DNA from: Qipengyuania sediminis
GTDB taxonomy: Bacteria > Pseudomonadota > Alphaproteobacteria > Sphingomonadales > Sphingomonadaceae
Assembly: GCF_004358425.1 (NCBI RefSeq)
Contig: NZ_CP037948.1
Coordinates: forward strand, 1,860,001-1,924,000
Reading direction: 5' to 3'
DNA: 64,000 bases
Made by a program: the position numbers and the translations under genes. The notes beneath the pieces were generated by a model. The model saw only the letters and a program-made list of their open reading frames with translations. It searched no databases and was not told the origin of the DNA. Shown here in pieces: positions 28,241 to 37,992 of the stretch; position 1 is the first letter of the stretch; each line of letters starts with the position of its first letter.

Positions 28241-28271
28241 GGGGGCCGGGCCGGCCGCGCCGCCCCTTTTT
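28241..28271 (+). terminator. Rho-independent terminator after the OmpA-family gene
   Basis: A GC-rich inverted repeat from GGGGGC (28241) to GCCCC (28262-28266) is followed by a T5 run, starting 9 bases after the OmpA-family stop. It separates that gene from the alpha/beta hydrolase group. Confidence 0.7.
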
Positions 28272-28307
28272 CTTGCGAAGGGCTTCTGCCTCGCCCAGGT
28301 CCCGGCC

Positions 28308-29048
28308 ATGTCGTTGAGCGACTATCTCGCCCTGCCCGACGGGCGCCGGATCGCCTTCCGCTACCAACCGGGACGGGGGCCGCTGATCGTCTTTCTGCCC
28401 GGCTATATGTCCGACATGGCGGGCAGCAAAGCCTGCGCGCTGCTCGCCTGGGCGCGCGCGGCACGACGGGCCTGCCTGCTGTTCGACTATTCGGGCTGCG
28501 GTGAAAGCGCGGGCGATTTCGCCGACGGAACGCTAAGCCGCTGGCGCGAGGAGGCATTGGCGCTGATTCGGGCGCATGGCGAAGACGACCCTGTGCTGAT
28601 TGTCGGCTCCTCCATGGGCGGTTGGCTGATGCTTCTGGTGGCGGAAGCCTTAGGTGCTCGGGTGGCCGCCCTCGTGGGTATCGCCGCCGCCCCCGACTTT
28701 ACCCGCTGGGGCCGCACCAGAGCGGAGCGCGCGCGGCTCACAGCGGGCGAGGTGCTGTTTGACGAGAACCCCTATGGCCCGGATCCCACCCCCATGCATC
28801 CCGGCTTCTTCGCCGATGCGGAGCGGCAACTGAGGCTCGAGACCCTGGTTCCGATCGATTGCCCTGTGCGCCTGATCCACGGCCAGCGCGACAGCGACGT
28901 GCCTTTCGACATCAGCTTGCGGTTGGCCGCCGCGCTGCGTTCGGACGACATACAGGTTTTGCTGGTCAAGGACGGCGATCACCGCCTGTCGCGCCCGCAG
29001 GATATCGCGCTGCTGCTGCGCACGATCGGCGCGCTCTTCGAGGGTTGA
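28308..29048 (+). CDS. Alpha/beta hydrolase
   Basis: A 246-residue serine hydrolase. Nucleophile elbow VGSSMGGW (Ser about residue 104), lid/oxyanion region FLPGYMSDMAGSKA, catalytic Asp probably in HGQRDSDVPF, and His in DGDHRLS. The FLPGYMSDMxGxK opening resembles ABHD10-like/palmitoyl-thioesterase and BioH-size esterases. Substrate is unknown. It is followed 4 bases later by a TPR protein gene and then the LLM oxidoreductase, a probable three-gene unit. Confidence 0.82.
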   Translation: MSLSDYLALPDGRRIAFRYQPGRGPLIVFLPGYMSDMAGSKACALLAWARAARRACLLFDYSGCGESAGDFADGTLSRWREEALALIRAHGEDDPVLIVGSSMGGWLMLLVAEALGARVAALVGIAAAPDFTRWGRTRAERARLTAGEVLFDENPYGPDPTPMHPGFFADAERQLRLETLVPIDCPVRLIHGQRDSDVPFDISLRLAAALRSDDIQVLLVKDGDHRLSRPQDIALLLRTIGALFEG

Positions 29049-29052
29049 ACTC

Positions 29053-29883
29053 ATGTCCGTGCTGCTGCCCATTTCGCTGATGCTGATGCAGGTCGGGATT
29101 GACCCGCGCGGCGGGCAGGTTCCGGGCGTGCCCGAGGAGCTGCGCGATCGTCCACCACGCAAAGCCACTCCAGACACCCCCACGCCCGCCCCGCCGCCCG
29201 CGCGGCTGACCCAATGCCTTGATGCCGTGCGCGCAGGATCGGCGGAGGCGCTGGAAGAAGCGAGAGCCTGGTTCGCAGCGGCGAAGGGGATAGAGCAGGC
29301 GAATGCGGGTCATTGCCTCGGCGCGGCGCAGGTCGAGATGGGGTCCTTCCTCGCGGCTGCCGACAGCTTTGCCGCGGCCCGCGAGGCCGTACCGGTAGCC
29401 AGCCGCGCCTATCGTACGCGCCTGGCATTGCTGAGCGCGGCTGCCGCTCTCGAGGGCGGCGAAGCTTCCCGGGCGCTGGAGACGGTGGAACGCGCCAAGG
29501 CGGATGACGGGGCGGATGCGCGCCTGCGTGCCGATGTCGCGGTCGAGCAGGCGCGCGCGCTCGTTGCTTTGGGCCGCACACAAGAGGCTGCGGCTGCGCT
29601 TCGCGACGCGCGCGCTCTCGATCCTCAGGATGAGCTCGCCTGGCTGCTCTCTGCCACGCTGTCCCGCCGCCAGGGCGATCTTGCGAGCGCACAGGCTGAA
29701 ATCGAACGCGCCGCGACCCTGGCACCGCGCGATCCCGCTGTGGGGCTGGAGGCGGGCGTCATCGCAGTGCTCGCCGGCAACGACGCCGCCGCGCGCAAGA
29801 GCTTCCATTCGGTAGTGTCGCTCGCTCCCGAAAGCGAGGAAGCGGCAAGGGCGAAGGCCTATCTGGCCCAGCTGCCTCAATGA
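29053..29883 (+). CDS. Tetratricopeptide-repeat protein, exported
   Basis: 276 residues. A weak signal sequence (MSVLLPISLMLMQVG) precedes a Pro-rich linker and then several TPR-like helical pairs, for example RLTQCLDAVRAGSAEALEEA, ARALVALGRTQEAAAALRDA, ATLSRRQGDLASAQAEIERA and AGVIAVLAGNDAAARKSFHS. TPR arrays make protein contacts; the partner is unknown. The stop overlaps the LLM gene start as ATGA and the gene begins 4 bases after the hydrolase, so all three should be cotranslated. Confidence 0.75.
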   Translation: MSVLLPISLMLMQVGIDPRGGQVPGVPEELRDRPPRKATPDTPTPAPPPARLTQCLDAVRAGSAEALEEARAWFAAAKGIEQANAGHCLGAAQVEMGSFLAAADSFAAAREAVPVASRAYRTRLALLSAAAALEGGEASRALETVERAKADDGADARLRADVAVEQARALVALGRTQEAAAALRDARALDPQDELAWLLSATLSRRQGDLASAQAEIERAATLAPRDPAVGLEAGVIAVLAGNDAAARKSFHSVVSLAPESEEAARAKAYLAQLPQ

Positions 29884-30878
29884 CCCGTTTCTCTGTCCTC
29901 GATCTCGTCCCGGTGCGAGAGGGCGGCACGCTGGAGCAAGCCTTCGCGGCAACCGCCAGCCTCGCCCGTGCGGCGGAGGCGGCGGGGTGCCACCGGTTCT
30001 GGATCGCCGAGCATCACGCGATGGAGGGGATCGCCGGCGGTGCGACCGCGGTGGTGCTGGCGCATATCGGTCATGCAACGCGCAGCATTCGCATCGGTTC
30101 GGGCGGGATCATGCTACCCAATCACACGCCCTTCCAGATAGCCGAGCAGTTCGGGACGCTGGCCGCGCTGTTTCCGGCGCGCGTCGACCTCGGGCTCGGC
30201 CGGGCACCCGGGGCGGGGCCGGAACTGCAGCGCGCGCTTCGCAAAGACCTCCACCGCGCCGCCGAGATGTTCCCGCAGGATGTCGCAGAGCTTCGCGCGC
30301 TGCTGACCGGCGAGCCGGCGCTGCCGATCCGCGCCACACCGGGGCACGGCGCCGGTGTTGAGCTGTGGATGCTGGGTTCGAGCCTCTTCGGCGCGCAACT
30401 CGCCGCGCGGCTCGGCCTGCCCTATGCCTTCGCCAGCCACTTCGCGCCCGATCAGCTTGATGCGGCGCTCGCGCTCTATCGCCGCGACTTCACCCCATCC
30501 GGGGCGCTCGAACGGCCGCATGTCATGGTGGCGATGAACCTCTTTGCAGAGGAAAGCGCAGAGGAAGCGGAGACACTCGCGAGCTCGCAGCTCCAGGCCT
30601 TCGTGCGGCTGCGTACGGGCACGCCCGGCAAGCTCCCCCCGCCCATTGCGGGATACCGGGAGACGCTGCCACCGCAGGCCCGGATGCTGCTCGACCATGT
30701 CGGGCAGGCGAGTGCCATCGGCACCCCTGCCGAAGCGGCGGCACAGGTCCGCGCCTTCATCGCGCGCACCGGGGCGGACGAGGTGATCTTCGCCGGCGCC
30801 ACCTTCGATCCCGCGGCGCGTGAAAGATCGCTTGCCCTGACGATGGCGCAGCTTGCGGACGCGGGCGCAGGGTCCTAA
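29880..30878 (+). CDS. LLM-class flavin-dependent oxidoreductase
   Basis: 332 residues of the bacterial luciferase-like superfamily with a TIM-barrel fold. Visible: FSVLDLVPVREGG at the N-terminus, FWIAEHHAMEGIAG (conserved EHH), IRIGSGGIMLPNHTPFQIAEQF, and ARVDLGLGRAPG, which match the YhbW/MsnO8 subgroup. These use FMNH2 to oxidise small organic substrates, mostly unidentified. It is coupled to the upstream TPR gene. Confidence 0.87.
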   Translation: MTRFSVLDLVPVREGGTLEQAFAATASLARAAEAAGCHRFWIAEHHAMEGIAGGATAVVLAHIGHATRSIRIGSGGIMLPNHTPFQIAEQFGTLAALFPARVDLGLGRAPGAGPELQRALRKDLHRAAEMFPQDVAELRALLTGEPALPIRATPGHGAGVELWMLGSSLFGAQLAARLGLPYAFASHFAPDQLDAALALYRRDFTPSGALERPHVMVAMNLFAEESAEEAETLASSQLQAFVRLRTGTPGKLPPPIAGYRETLPPQARMLLDHVGQASAIGTPAEAAAQVRAFIARTGADEVIFAGATFDPAARERSLALTMAQLADAGAGS

Positions 30879-30961
30879 CGCCCGCCCGACGAAGCCGGCG
30901 CGCCGAGCGCCCAGCAAAGGAGCGCGCGGCCTCACGCCCCCCAAGGCCGCCAAACGACTGC

Positions 30962-33900
30962 ATGGCCGCGAGGAACGACGCCACGAAATCGGCGGAATTG
31001 CCCCCCAAACTGGTCAAGGCGCTGGCACGGCGAATGCGCGCCTCGCTGCTCCCCGGCGAAACCCCGCTCGACACCGAGCAGCTGGAGGAGGCCACGCGCT
31101 TCGTCCTCGCCGCCGCTTCCGGACGACGGGAAGGTGCGGCCTTGGCGATCGAATCGGTGGGCGCGCCGCGCCGCCTGCTTCGTATCGCCATCGCCAACCC
31201 CGACATGCCTTTCCTGGTCGATTCGGCGGCCGCCGCGATTGCGGGCGAAGGGCTTGCCATCGATACGCTGCTGCACCCGGTCGTGCCGGTCGAACGGGCC
31301 AAGGACGGAGTCATCAGGGCTACCCCGGCAAACGACGCCGAGGACGCGGATTACGAATCGCTCATCTATATCGAAACCGGCCGCGTCGATGCGAAGAAGC
31401 GCGCGGCCCTGCGCGAAACGCTCGCCGCGACCATGGCCGATGTCCACGCCGCGGTCGGGGATTGGCCGCGACTCCAGGCGGCGATGCGTGCCGATGCCGA
31501 CGGGATCGAGGCGGCGGACAGCGAAAGCGCGGCGCTGCTGCGCTGGCTCGATGGCGGGATGCTGACCCAGCTCGGCCATCTGGTCCGCCACCGCGACGGG
31601 ACAGTGAGCGCACGCGAAGGTATATGCCGTGCCGATGGGGCGGACCTTCTCGCCGAAGCGAGCTTCGAGCGGGCCTTCGCCTGGTTCGACGACAAGGCCG
31701 AGACTCGCGAGTTGCTGATCGTCAAAGCCAACCATCTGTCTCGTGTCCACCGCCGGGTGCCGCTCGACCTCTTCCTCGTGCCGCGCCGCGAGGACGGAAA
31801 GGTGACCGCGCTTTCGCTCCACGCCGGTGTCTGGACCAGCGCCGGCCTTGCCGCCCCGCCGCGCGCGGTGCCGCGGCTGCGGGCCGAGCTTGACGGGATC
31901 ATGTCCCGCCTCGATCTCGATGCCGGCGGACATACCGGCAAGGCGCTGGTCCATGCGCTGACCGCGCTGCCGCACGATCTCATGATCGGTTTTGCCGAGG
32001 CGGACGTCGAGCGCGTCGCGACCACGATGATGAGCCTCGTCGACCGGCCCAGGCCGCGGCTGGTGCTGGTGGAAGCGCCGCTCGCGCGCCATCTCTTCGC
32101 CTTCGTCTGGCTGCCGCGCGACACGCTTTCCACTCAGATCCGCCATCAGATCGAGGCGCTTCTGGCCGAAGGCGCGCAGGCGCAGCTGCTCGACTGGAGC
32201 CTGGAGGTCGAAGGCGGCAATCTCGCGCTCCTGCGCTTCGTGCTCGACATCCGCGACGGCAGCCGCGCGCCCGACGAGGGCAAGCTCGACGCCCAGCTTC
32301 AGACGCTGCTGCGCGGCTGGAGCGAGGCGGTCGAAAGCGAGCTTGGTGGCCTCGTTGAACCCGGCCGCGCCGCGGCGCTCGCGCTGCGTTGGGCGGATGC
32401 CTTCCCCACCCCCTTCCGCGGCCGTTTCGGTGCGCGTGAGGCGGCGCGCGATATCGCCCGCCTGCGTGCGCTCGGCAGTCACGACGACATCGAGGGCGGG
32501 CGCGAGCGCGACGCGCGCCTCTATCTCGCGGAGCGTGAGCATCCCGATGCCCTGCGGCTCAAGCTCTACCAGGCGGAAGGCAGCCTGCCGCTTTCCGACG
32601 CGGTGCCGACACTCGAGAACTTCGGCTTCCATGTTCTGACCGAAGCACCGACCGAGCTCGACGGCGGCAAGCTCGGCACCATCCACGATTTCCATCTCGC
32701 CCCAGCCTCCGGCATCAAGCCCGGCGATCTCGTCGCGCGCGCCGAAGGGATCGAGAGCGCGGTCGCCGCGGTCCTCAATGGCGAGGCGGAAAACGACAGC
32801 TTCAACCGCCTGGTCCCCGAAGTCGGTCTGACGGCACGCGAGGCCAATTGGCTGCGCGCGTTCTATCGCTATCTGCGCCAGGCCGGCCTCAGCTACACGA
32901 TCTACACCGTGGTCGATGCGCTCGCCCGCGCGCCCGAGATCACGCGAGCGCTCGTCGCGCTGTTCACCGCGCTCCACGACCCCGCCTTTGCCGGCGACCG
33001 CGAAGCCGAAGCCGAGGATGCACGCGGTGTGATCCGGCGGGGCCTGTCACGCGTCGTCGCGATCAACGACGACCGATTGCTGCGCCAGTATCAGGCGCTA
33101 ATCGGCGCGATCCTGCGCACCAATGCTTTCGCCCCCGCGGCAGAGGAGGCGCTGGCGTTCAAGATCGATTCCGCGCTCGTCCCGGGTCTACCTAAACCCG
33201 TGCCCTGGCGCGAGATCTGGGTCTATTCGCGGCGGGTGGAGGGCATTCACTTGCGCTCCGGCCCGATCGCGCGGGGGGGGCTGCGCTGGTCCGACCGGCG
33301 CGATGATTTCCGCACCGAGATCCTGGGCTTGATGAAGGCGCAGCGGGTCAAGAACGCGGTCATCGTGCCTACGGGCGCTAAGGGCGGCTTCTATCCCAAA
33401 CAGCTGCCGGATCCGGTGAAGGACCGCGACGGGTGGGCAGCCGAAGGCCAGGCCAGCTACCAGATCTTCATCCGCACTCTGCTGTCGGTCACCGACAATC
33501 TTATCGACGATCGCGTGGTGCATCCTGCCGGGGTCTCGATCCGCGACGGCGACGACCCCTATTTCGTGGTCGCGGCGGACAAGGGCACGGCGAAGTTCTC
33601 CGACGTCGCCAATGCCATCGCGGAAGAGCGCGACTTCTGGCTGTACGATGCCTTCGCGAGCGGCGGGTCGAAGGGTTACGACCACAAGGCGATGGGGATC
33701 ACTGCGAAAGGCGCCTGGGTCTCCGTTCAGCGCCATTTCCGCGAGATGGGGGTCGATATCCAGGCCGAGACCATCCGCGTCGCGGGTTGTGGAGATATGT
33801 CGGGCGATGTCTTCGGCAATGGCATGCTGCTCAGCAAAGCGATCAAGCTGGTCGCCGCCTTCGATCACCGGCACATCTTCCTCGACCCCGATCCCGATCC

Positions 33901-35665
33901 TGCGGCGAGCTTTGCAGAGCGCGCGCGGATGTTCGCGTTGCCACGGTCGAGTTGGGACGATTACGACAAGGCTTTGATTTCCAAGGGTGGGGGCGTGTTC
34001 CCGCGCGATGCCAAGACGGTCAAGCTGTCGCGCCAGGCGCAGGCGGTGCTCGGCCTCGACGCGAAGGAGCTGGAGCCCGAAGCGCTCATCACCGCAATCC
34101 TCAGATCGCCGGTCGATCTCCTGTGGTTCGGCGGCATCGGCACGTATGTGAAGGCCTCGGGCGAAAACAACGTCCAGGTGGGTGACCCGGCGAACGACGC
34201 GATGCGCATCAACGGCGCCGAACTTCGCGCCAAGGTGCTGGGCGAAGGCGCGAATCTTGGCGTCACCCAGGCGGGCCGGATCGAATTCGCGTTGGCGGGC
34301 GGTCGCATCAACACCGATTTCATCGACAATTCCGCGGGCGTCGATTGCTCGGACCACGAGGTCAATATCAAGATCGCGCTGGCTGCGGCGAAGCGCGCGG
34401 GGCGGCTGACTGAGGCCAAGCGGGTTCAACTGCTGGCTTCGATGACCGATGAGGTGGCGGCGCTGGTGCTCGAGGACAACCGGCTGCAGGCGCTCGCACT
34501 CTCGATCGGAGAGCAGGGCGGCTCGGGCGCGGTCCCGCCTCAGTTGCGGCTGATCGAAGCGCTGGAGGATCGCGGCACGCTCGACCGCCAGACCGAGGGG
34601 CTGGCGGCGGGCGACGTCTTCGAGCGGCGCGCGACTGAAGGTTTCGGTCTTACCAGGCCGGAGCTGGCGGTGCTGCTGTCCTCTGCGAAACTGGTGCTGC
34701 AGGATGCGATCGAGGCGAGCGTGCTGCCCGATGATCCCTGCCTCGCCGAGACGCTGCTTGGCTATTTTCCCGCGCCCATGCGCAAAAGCTTCCAGCGCGA
34801 GATCGAAGGGCACCGGCTGCGCCGCCAGATCGTCGCGACCAAGCTTGCCAACCGCATCGTCAACCGTCTGGGCATGGTGCACCCCTTCGAGATCGCGGAA
34901 GAAGAGGGCGTCGGCCTTGCCGAGGTTGCCGCCGCCTTCGTCGCGTCCGAGCGGCTGTTCGACGCGGCCGATCTTTGGGCGGAGCTCGACACCGCCCCCA
35001 TGCCCGAGACCGCGCGGCTCTATCTCTTCCGCCATACGGCGGGTGCGCTGCGCAGCCAGATGGCGGACCTGATCCGCGTCGGCGGCGGCGCGATGCGCCC
35101 CAGCGAGCTGATCACACAACTCGAAAGTCGCGTGCGCCAGCTCTCGGAAGGAGTGAAGGACCTCTTGACCGCCGGCTCCACACAGCAGTCGAACACGCTC
35201 ACTGCGGAGTTCGTCGCGATGGGGGCGCCCGAGCGTTTGGCGGCGAGGGTCACGGAACTCTATGATCTCGACGGGGCGGTGGGGCTGGCCGCGCTGTCGC
35301 GCAGCGCGGAGATCGATGCCCGCGCGCTGACTGCGGCCTTCACCGGGCTCGGTGAGCGGATCGGTCTGGATTGGGCCCAGAGCGTGTCGGCCCTGATGAA
35401 CCCTTCCGATGTTTGGGAACGGCTGCTGGTCGCGGGGCTGTCGCGCGATTTTCAGCAGATGCGGCTCGATTTCCTGCGCCGTCTGGCGCGCCGCAAGGGG
35501 GCGAAGGACGATCCGGAGGGCGCGGTCGGCGAATGGGCGGAGCGCAATGGCGAAGCGATCCGGCGGTTCCGCGCCATGATCGATCGCGCCAAGGCCCAGG
35601 GCGATGTCGCGCCCGCAATGCTTGCGCAGATCGCGAGCATGGCGCGCAATCTCCTCGGCCGCTAG
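30962..35665 (+). CDS. gdhB: NAD-specific glutamate dehydrogenase, large (about 170 kDa) type
   Basis: 1567 residues of the large NAD-GDH family (GdhB/RocG-unrelated L-180 class) converting glutamate to 2-oxoglutarate and ammonia. The N-terminal two-thirds is the regulatory ACT-rich part; the catalytic core has HLRSGPIARGGLRWSDRRDDF, then PTGAKGGFYPK (active Lys), VAADKGTAKFSDVAN, SGGSKGYDHKAMGITAKGAW, and LLWFGGIGTYVK. The C-terminal region is helical. It is the largest gene in the window and appears monocistronic with an FAD enzyme 12 bases behind. The gene symbol follows family usage and is tentative. Confidence 0.92.
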   Translation: MAARNDATKSAELPPKLVKALARRMRASLLPGETPLDTEQLEEATRFVLAAASGRREGAALAIESVGAPRRLLRIAIANPDMPFLVDSAAAAIAGEGLAIDTLLHPVVPVERAKDGVIRATPANDAEDADYESLIYIETGRVDAKKRAALRETLAATMADVHAAVGDWPRLQAAMRADADGIEAADSESAALLRWLDGGMLTQLGHLVRHRDGTVSAREGICRADGADLLAEASFERAFAWFDDKAETRELLIVKANHLSRVHRRVPLDLFLVPRREDGKVTALSLHAGVWTSAGLAAPPRAVPRLRAELDGIMSRLDLDAGGHTGKALVHALTALPHDLMIGFAEADVERVATTMMSLVDRPRPRLVLVEAPLARHLFAFVWLPRDTLSTQIRHQIEALLAEGAQAQLLDWSLEVEGGNLALLRFVLDIRDGSRAPDEGKLDAQLQTLLRGWSEAVESELGGLVEPGRAAALALRWADAFPTPFRGRFGAREAARDIARLRALGSHDDIEGGRERDARLYLAEREHPDALRLKLYQAEGSLPLSDAVPTLENFGFHVLTEAPTELDGGKLGTIHDFHLAPASGIKPGDLVARAEGIESAVAAVLNGEAENDSFNRLVPEVGLTAREANWLRAFYRYLRQAGLSYTIYTVVDALARAPEITRALVALFTALHDPAFAGDREAEAEDARGVIRRGLSRVVAINDDRLLRQYQALIGAILRTNAFAPAAEEALAFKIDSALVPGLPKPVPWREIWVYSRRVEGIHLRSGPIARGGLRWSDRRDDFRTEILGLMKAQRVKNAVIVPTGAKGGFYPKQLPDPVKDRDGWAAEGQASYQIFIRTLLSVTDNLIDDRVVHPAGVSIRDGDDPYFVVAADKGTAKFSDVANAIAEERDFWLYDAFASGGSKGYDHKAMGITAKGAWVSVQRHFREMGVDIQAETIRVAGCGDMSGDVFGNGMLLSKAIKLVAAFDHRHIFLDPDPDPAASFAERARMFALPRSSWDDYDKALISKGGGVFPRDAKTVKLSRQAQAVLGLDAKELEPEALITAILRSPVDLLWFGGIGTYVKASGENNVQVGDPANDAMRINGAELRAKVLGEGANLGVTQAGRIEFALAGGRINTDFIDNSAGVDCSDHEVNIKIALAAAKRAGRLTEAKRVQLLASMTDEVAALVLEDNRLQALALSIGEQGGSGAVPPQLRLIEALEDRGTLDRQTEGLAAGDVFERRATEGFGLTRPELAVLLSSAKLVLQDAIEASVLPDDPCLAETLLGYFPAPMRKSFQREIEGHRLRRQIVATKLANRIVNRLGMVHPFEIAEEEGVGLAEVAAAFVASERLFDAADLWAELDTAPMPETARLYLFRHTAGALRSQMADLIRVGGGAMRPSELITQLESRVRQLSEGVKDLLTAGSTQQSNTLTAEFVAMGAPERLAARVTELYDLDGAVGLAALSRSAEIDARALTAAFTGLGERIGLDWAQSVSALMNPSDVWERLLVAGLSRDFQQMRLDFLRRLARRKGAKDDPEGAVGEWAERNGEAIRRFRAMIDRAKAQGDVAPAMLAQIASMARNLLGR

Positions 35666-35677
35666 GACAGGGCGCTG

Positions 35678-36904
35678 GTGGACCACGGCGATGTGGTTAT
35701 CGTCGGTTCCGGCCACGGCGGCGCGCAGGCCGCGATCGCGCTGCGCCAGGGAGATTTTGCGGGCACCGTCCTGCTGCTGACCCGCGATCGCACCCCGCCC
35801 TACGAACGCCCGCCGCTGTCGAAGGATTATCTTGCGGGCGAGAAACCGCTCGAACGAATCCTTATCCGGCCCGAAGTCTTCTGGGCGGAGCGGGCTATCG
35901 GGCTGCGGCTCGGCACGGAGGTCGTTGCGATCGACCCGCGGACGCGCACCCTGACCACCGCGAAGGGCGAGCAATTCAGCTATGGTACGCTGATCTGGGC
36001 TGCCGGGGGCGAGGCGCGGCAGCTCGCCTGTCCGGGCTCCGATTGCGCGGGGCTTCACACCATCCGGCACCGCCACGACGTCGATGCCCTGCGGCGAGAA
36101 CTCGCTACCGGCGCCCGGCGGGCAGTGGTGGTCGGCGGCGGCTACATCGGGCTCGAAGCCGCGGCGGCGCTTCGAAAGCTCGGCTGCGAGGTCACGCTGA
36201 TCGAACAGCAAAGCCGCCTGCTCGCGCGCGTCGCCGGCGAGATGCTGGGCAGCCTTTTCCTCGCCGAACACCGGCGGCAGGGGGTCGACGTCCGGCTCGG
36301 CACCGCGGTTGCGGAGATCGTTTCGGCCGGGGGGCGGGTCTCCGGCGTAATGACGGAGGCGGGCGACGTGATACCCGCGGATATCGTTATCGTGGGTATC
36401 GGCATCGCGCCCGCGATCGCCCCGCTGATCGCAGCGGGTGGCGCGGGCGAGAATGGCGTGGAGGTGGACGCCTTTTGCCGCACCTCGCTACCCGGCATCT
36501 ATGCCATCGGTGACTGCGCCATGCATGCAAACCCCTATGCGGAAGGGGCGCTGATCAGGCTGGAATCGGTGCAGAACGCGAACGACATGGCCAATTGCGC
36601 AGTTCGCGCGATCATGGGTTCGCCCGCGCCCTACCAGTCCGTGCCGTGGTTCTGGTCGAACCAATATGACCTGCGCCTGCAAACGGTGGGGCTCGCGCGG
36701 GGGTATGACGCCGAAGTGCTTCGCGGCCGTCCGGAAGATCGCGACTTCTCCGTCGTCTATCTGCGAAAAGGCCGGGTCGCGGCGCTCGATTGCGTCAACC
36801 GCACCCGCGATTACGCGCAAGGACGGAAGCTGGTCGAGGCGGGCGCGATCATTCCAGCAGAGGCGCTGGCGGATACGGAAAGACCGCTGAAGGACTTCCA
36901 TTGA
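35678..36904 (+). CDS. FAD-dependent ferredoxin/rubredoxin reductase-like oxidoreductase
   Basis: 408 residues with GTG start. Two Rossmann motifs: [19 protein letters not shown] (FAD) and [19 protein letters not shown] (NAD). Also [25 protein letters not shown], and a C-terminal reductase domain with [12 protein letters not shown]. Such reductases pass electrons from NAD(P)H to a [2Fe-2S] ferredoxin for P450 or ring-hydroxylating oxygenases. A CYP153 P450 lies 3.4 kb downstream, but no ferredoxin is visible, so pairing is an inference. The 3' end overlaps the convergent queG by 56 bases. Confidence 0.87.
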   Translation: MDHGDVVIVGSGHGGAQAAIALRQGDFAGTVLLLTRDRTPPYERPPLSKDYLAGEKPLERILIRPEVFWAERAIGLRLGTEVVAIDPRTRTLTTAKGEQFSYGTLIWAAGGEARQLACPGSDCAGLHTIRHRHDVDALRRELATGARRAVVVGGGYIGLEAAAALRKLGCEVTLIEQQSRLLARVAGEMLGSLFLAEHRRQGVDVRLGTAVAEIVSAGGRVSGVMTEAGDVIPADIVIVGIGIAPAIAPLIAAGGAGENGVEVDAFCRTSLPGIYAIGDCAMHANPYAEGALIRLESVQNANDMANCAVRAIMGSPAPYQSVPWFWSNQYDLRLQTVGLARGYDAEVLRGRPEDRDFSVVYLRKGRVAALDCVNRTRDYAQGRKLVEAGAIIPAEALADTERPLKDFH

Positions 36905-37949
36905 GCCGCCCCAAGGCCCAGTGCGCCGCGTCCGCGACCACAGGATCGGGGTCTCGTGAAAGTGCGGCCACATGCGGCGCGAGCGCCTGCGACCCACTGT
37001 TTCCCGCGGCATAAAGGCAATTGCGCACGAAGCGGTTGCGGCCGATCCGCTTGATCGGGCTGGCTGCGAACTTCGCGCGAAAGGCTGCATCGTCGAGTGC
37101 GAGCAGCGCTGCGAGGTCGGGCGCGACCAGATCTTCGCGCGGCAGAAACCTCGAATGCGCCTGCGCCGCGCTCGCGAACTTGTTCCAGGGGCACACCGCC
37201 AGGCAATCGTCGCAGCCGTAGATTCGGTTACCAATCGCGGTGCGAAACTCCTCGGGCACCGGCCCCTTGTGCTCGATGGTGAGGTAGGAGAGGCAGCGGC
37301 GGGCGTCGAGGCGATAGGGCGCGGGAAAGGCGGCGGTGGGGCAGGCGTCCTGGCACGCCCGGCACGATCCGCAGCGATCCTCGTGCGGCGCATCGGGCGC
37401 GAACTCCAGCGTCGAGAAGATCGAACCCAGGAACAGCCAGCTGCCATGCGTAGTGGAAACGAGATTTGTGTGCTTGCCCTGCCAGCCGATCCCCGCCGCC
37501 TCCCCCAGCGGCTTTTCCATCACCGGCGCGGTGTCGACGAAAACCTTCAGCTCACTTGAGCTTTCGCGCGCGATGAGCCAGCGGGCGAGCGCCTTGAGCG
37601 CCTTTTTCACCACGTCGTGATAGTCGCGGCCCTGCGCATAGACGGAAATCCGCGCCTTGTCGGATGCGCCCGCCAGCGCCAGCGGATCGTGCGGCGGGGC
37701 ATAGCTCATGCCGAGCGCGATCACGCTCCGCGCCCCGGGCCACAGCCCCTGCGGCGTCGCCCGCTCGGCGGCCCGCGCCGCCATCCATTCCATTGATCCA
37801 TGTGCCCCTTCGGCGAGCCATTGCTCGAGCCGTCGGCCCTGCAGATCGTAGCCCGCAGCTGGCGCGAAGCCGATGGTGGCGAAGCCCAGCCGCATCGCTT
37901 CCGCGCGCAGATCGCGTTGCAGGGCAATCCTGTCGCCGCTGTTAACCAT
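36849..37949 (-). CDS. queG: Epoxyqueuosine reductase
   Basis: 366 residues performing the final step of queuosine formation in tRNA (epoxyqueuosine to queuosine) with cobalamin and iron-sulfur centres. Two ferredoxin-type 4Fe-4S motifs are clear: [16 protein letters not shown] and [28 protein letters not shown] and [11 protein letters not shown] are typical of QueG. The C-terminal HEAT-like region ([18 protein letters not shown]) binds tRNA. ATG 37949 is preferred; a start at 37970 is possible and would overlap the divergent ABC gene more. It overlaps the FAD oxidoreductase 3' end. Confidence 0.92.
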   Translation of the reverse strand: MVNSGDRIALQRDLRAEAMRLGFATIGFAPAAGYDLQGRRLEQWLAEGAHGSMEWMAARAAERATPQGLWPGARSVIALGMSYAPPHDPLALAGASDKARISVYAQGRDYHDVVKKALKALARWLIARESSSELKVFVDTAPVMEKPLGEAAGIGWQGKHTNLVSTTHGSWLFLGSIFSTLEFAPDAPHEDRCGSCRACQDACPTAAFPAPYRLDARRCLSYLTIEHKGPVPEEFRTAIGNRIYGCDDCLAVCPWNKFASAAQAHSRFLPREDLVAPDLAALLALDDAAFRAKFAASPIKRIGRNRFVRNCLYAAGNSGSQALAPHVAALSRDPDPVVADAAHWALGRLNGSPSAVFPYPPAPLLE

Positions 37950-37992
37950 GCTTGCTGACGCCGATGCCATCGCGCCGGCCTATGGCACGGCC

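Noticed and set aside
30932-36271. Long antisense frames (681 and 1027 residues) opposite gdh and the FAD oxidoreductase
   Set aside because: They mirror codon structure of the real high-GC genes, carry no domain motifs and would cross several stop-start boundaries of recognised genes.
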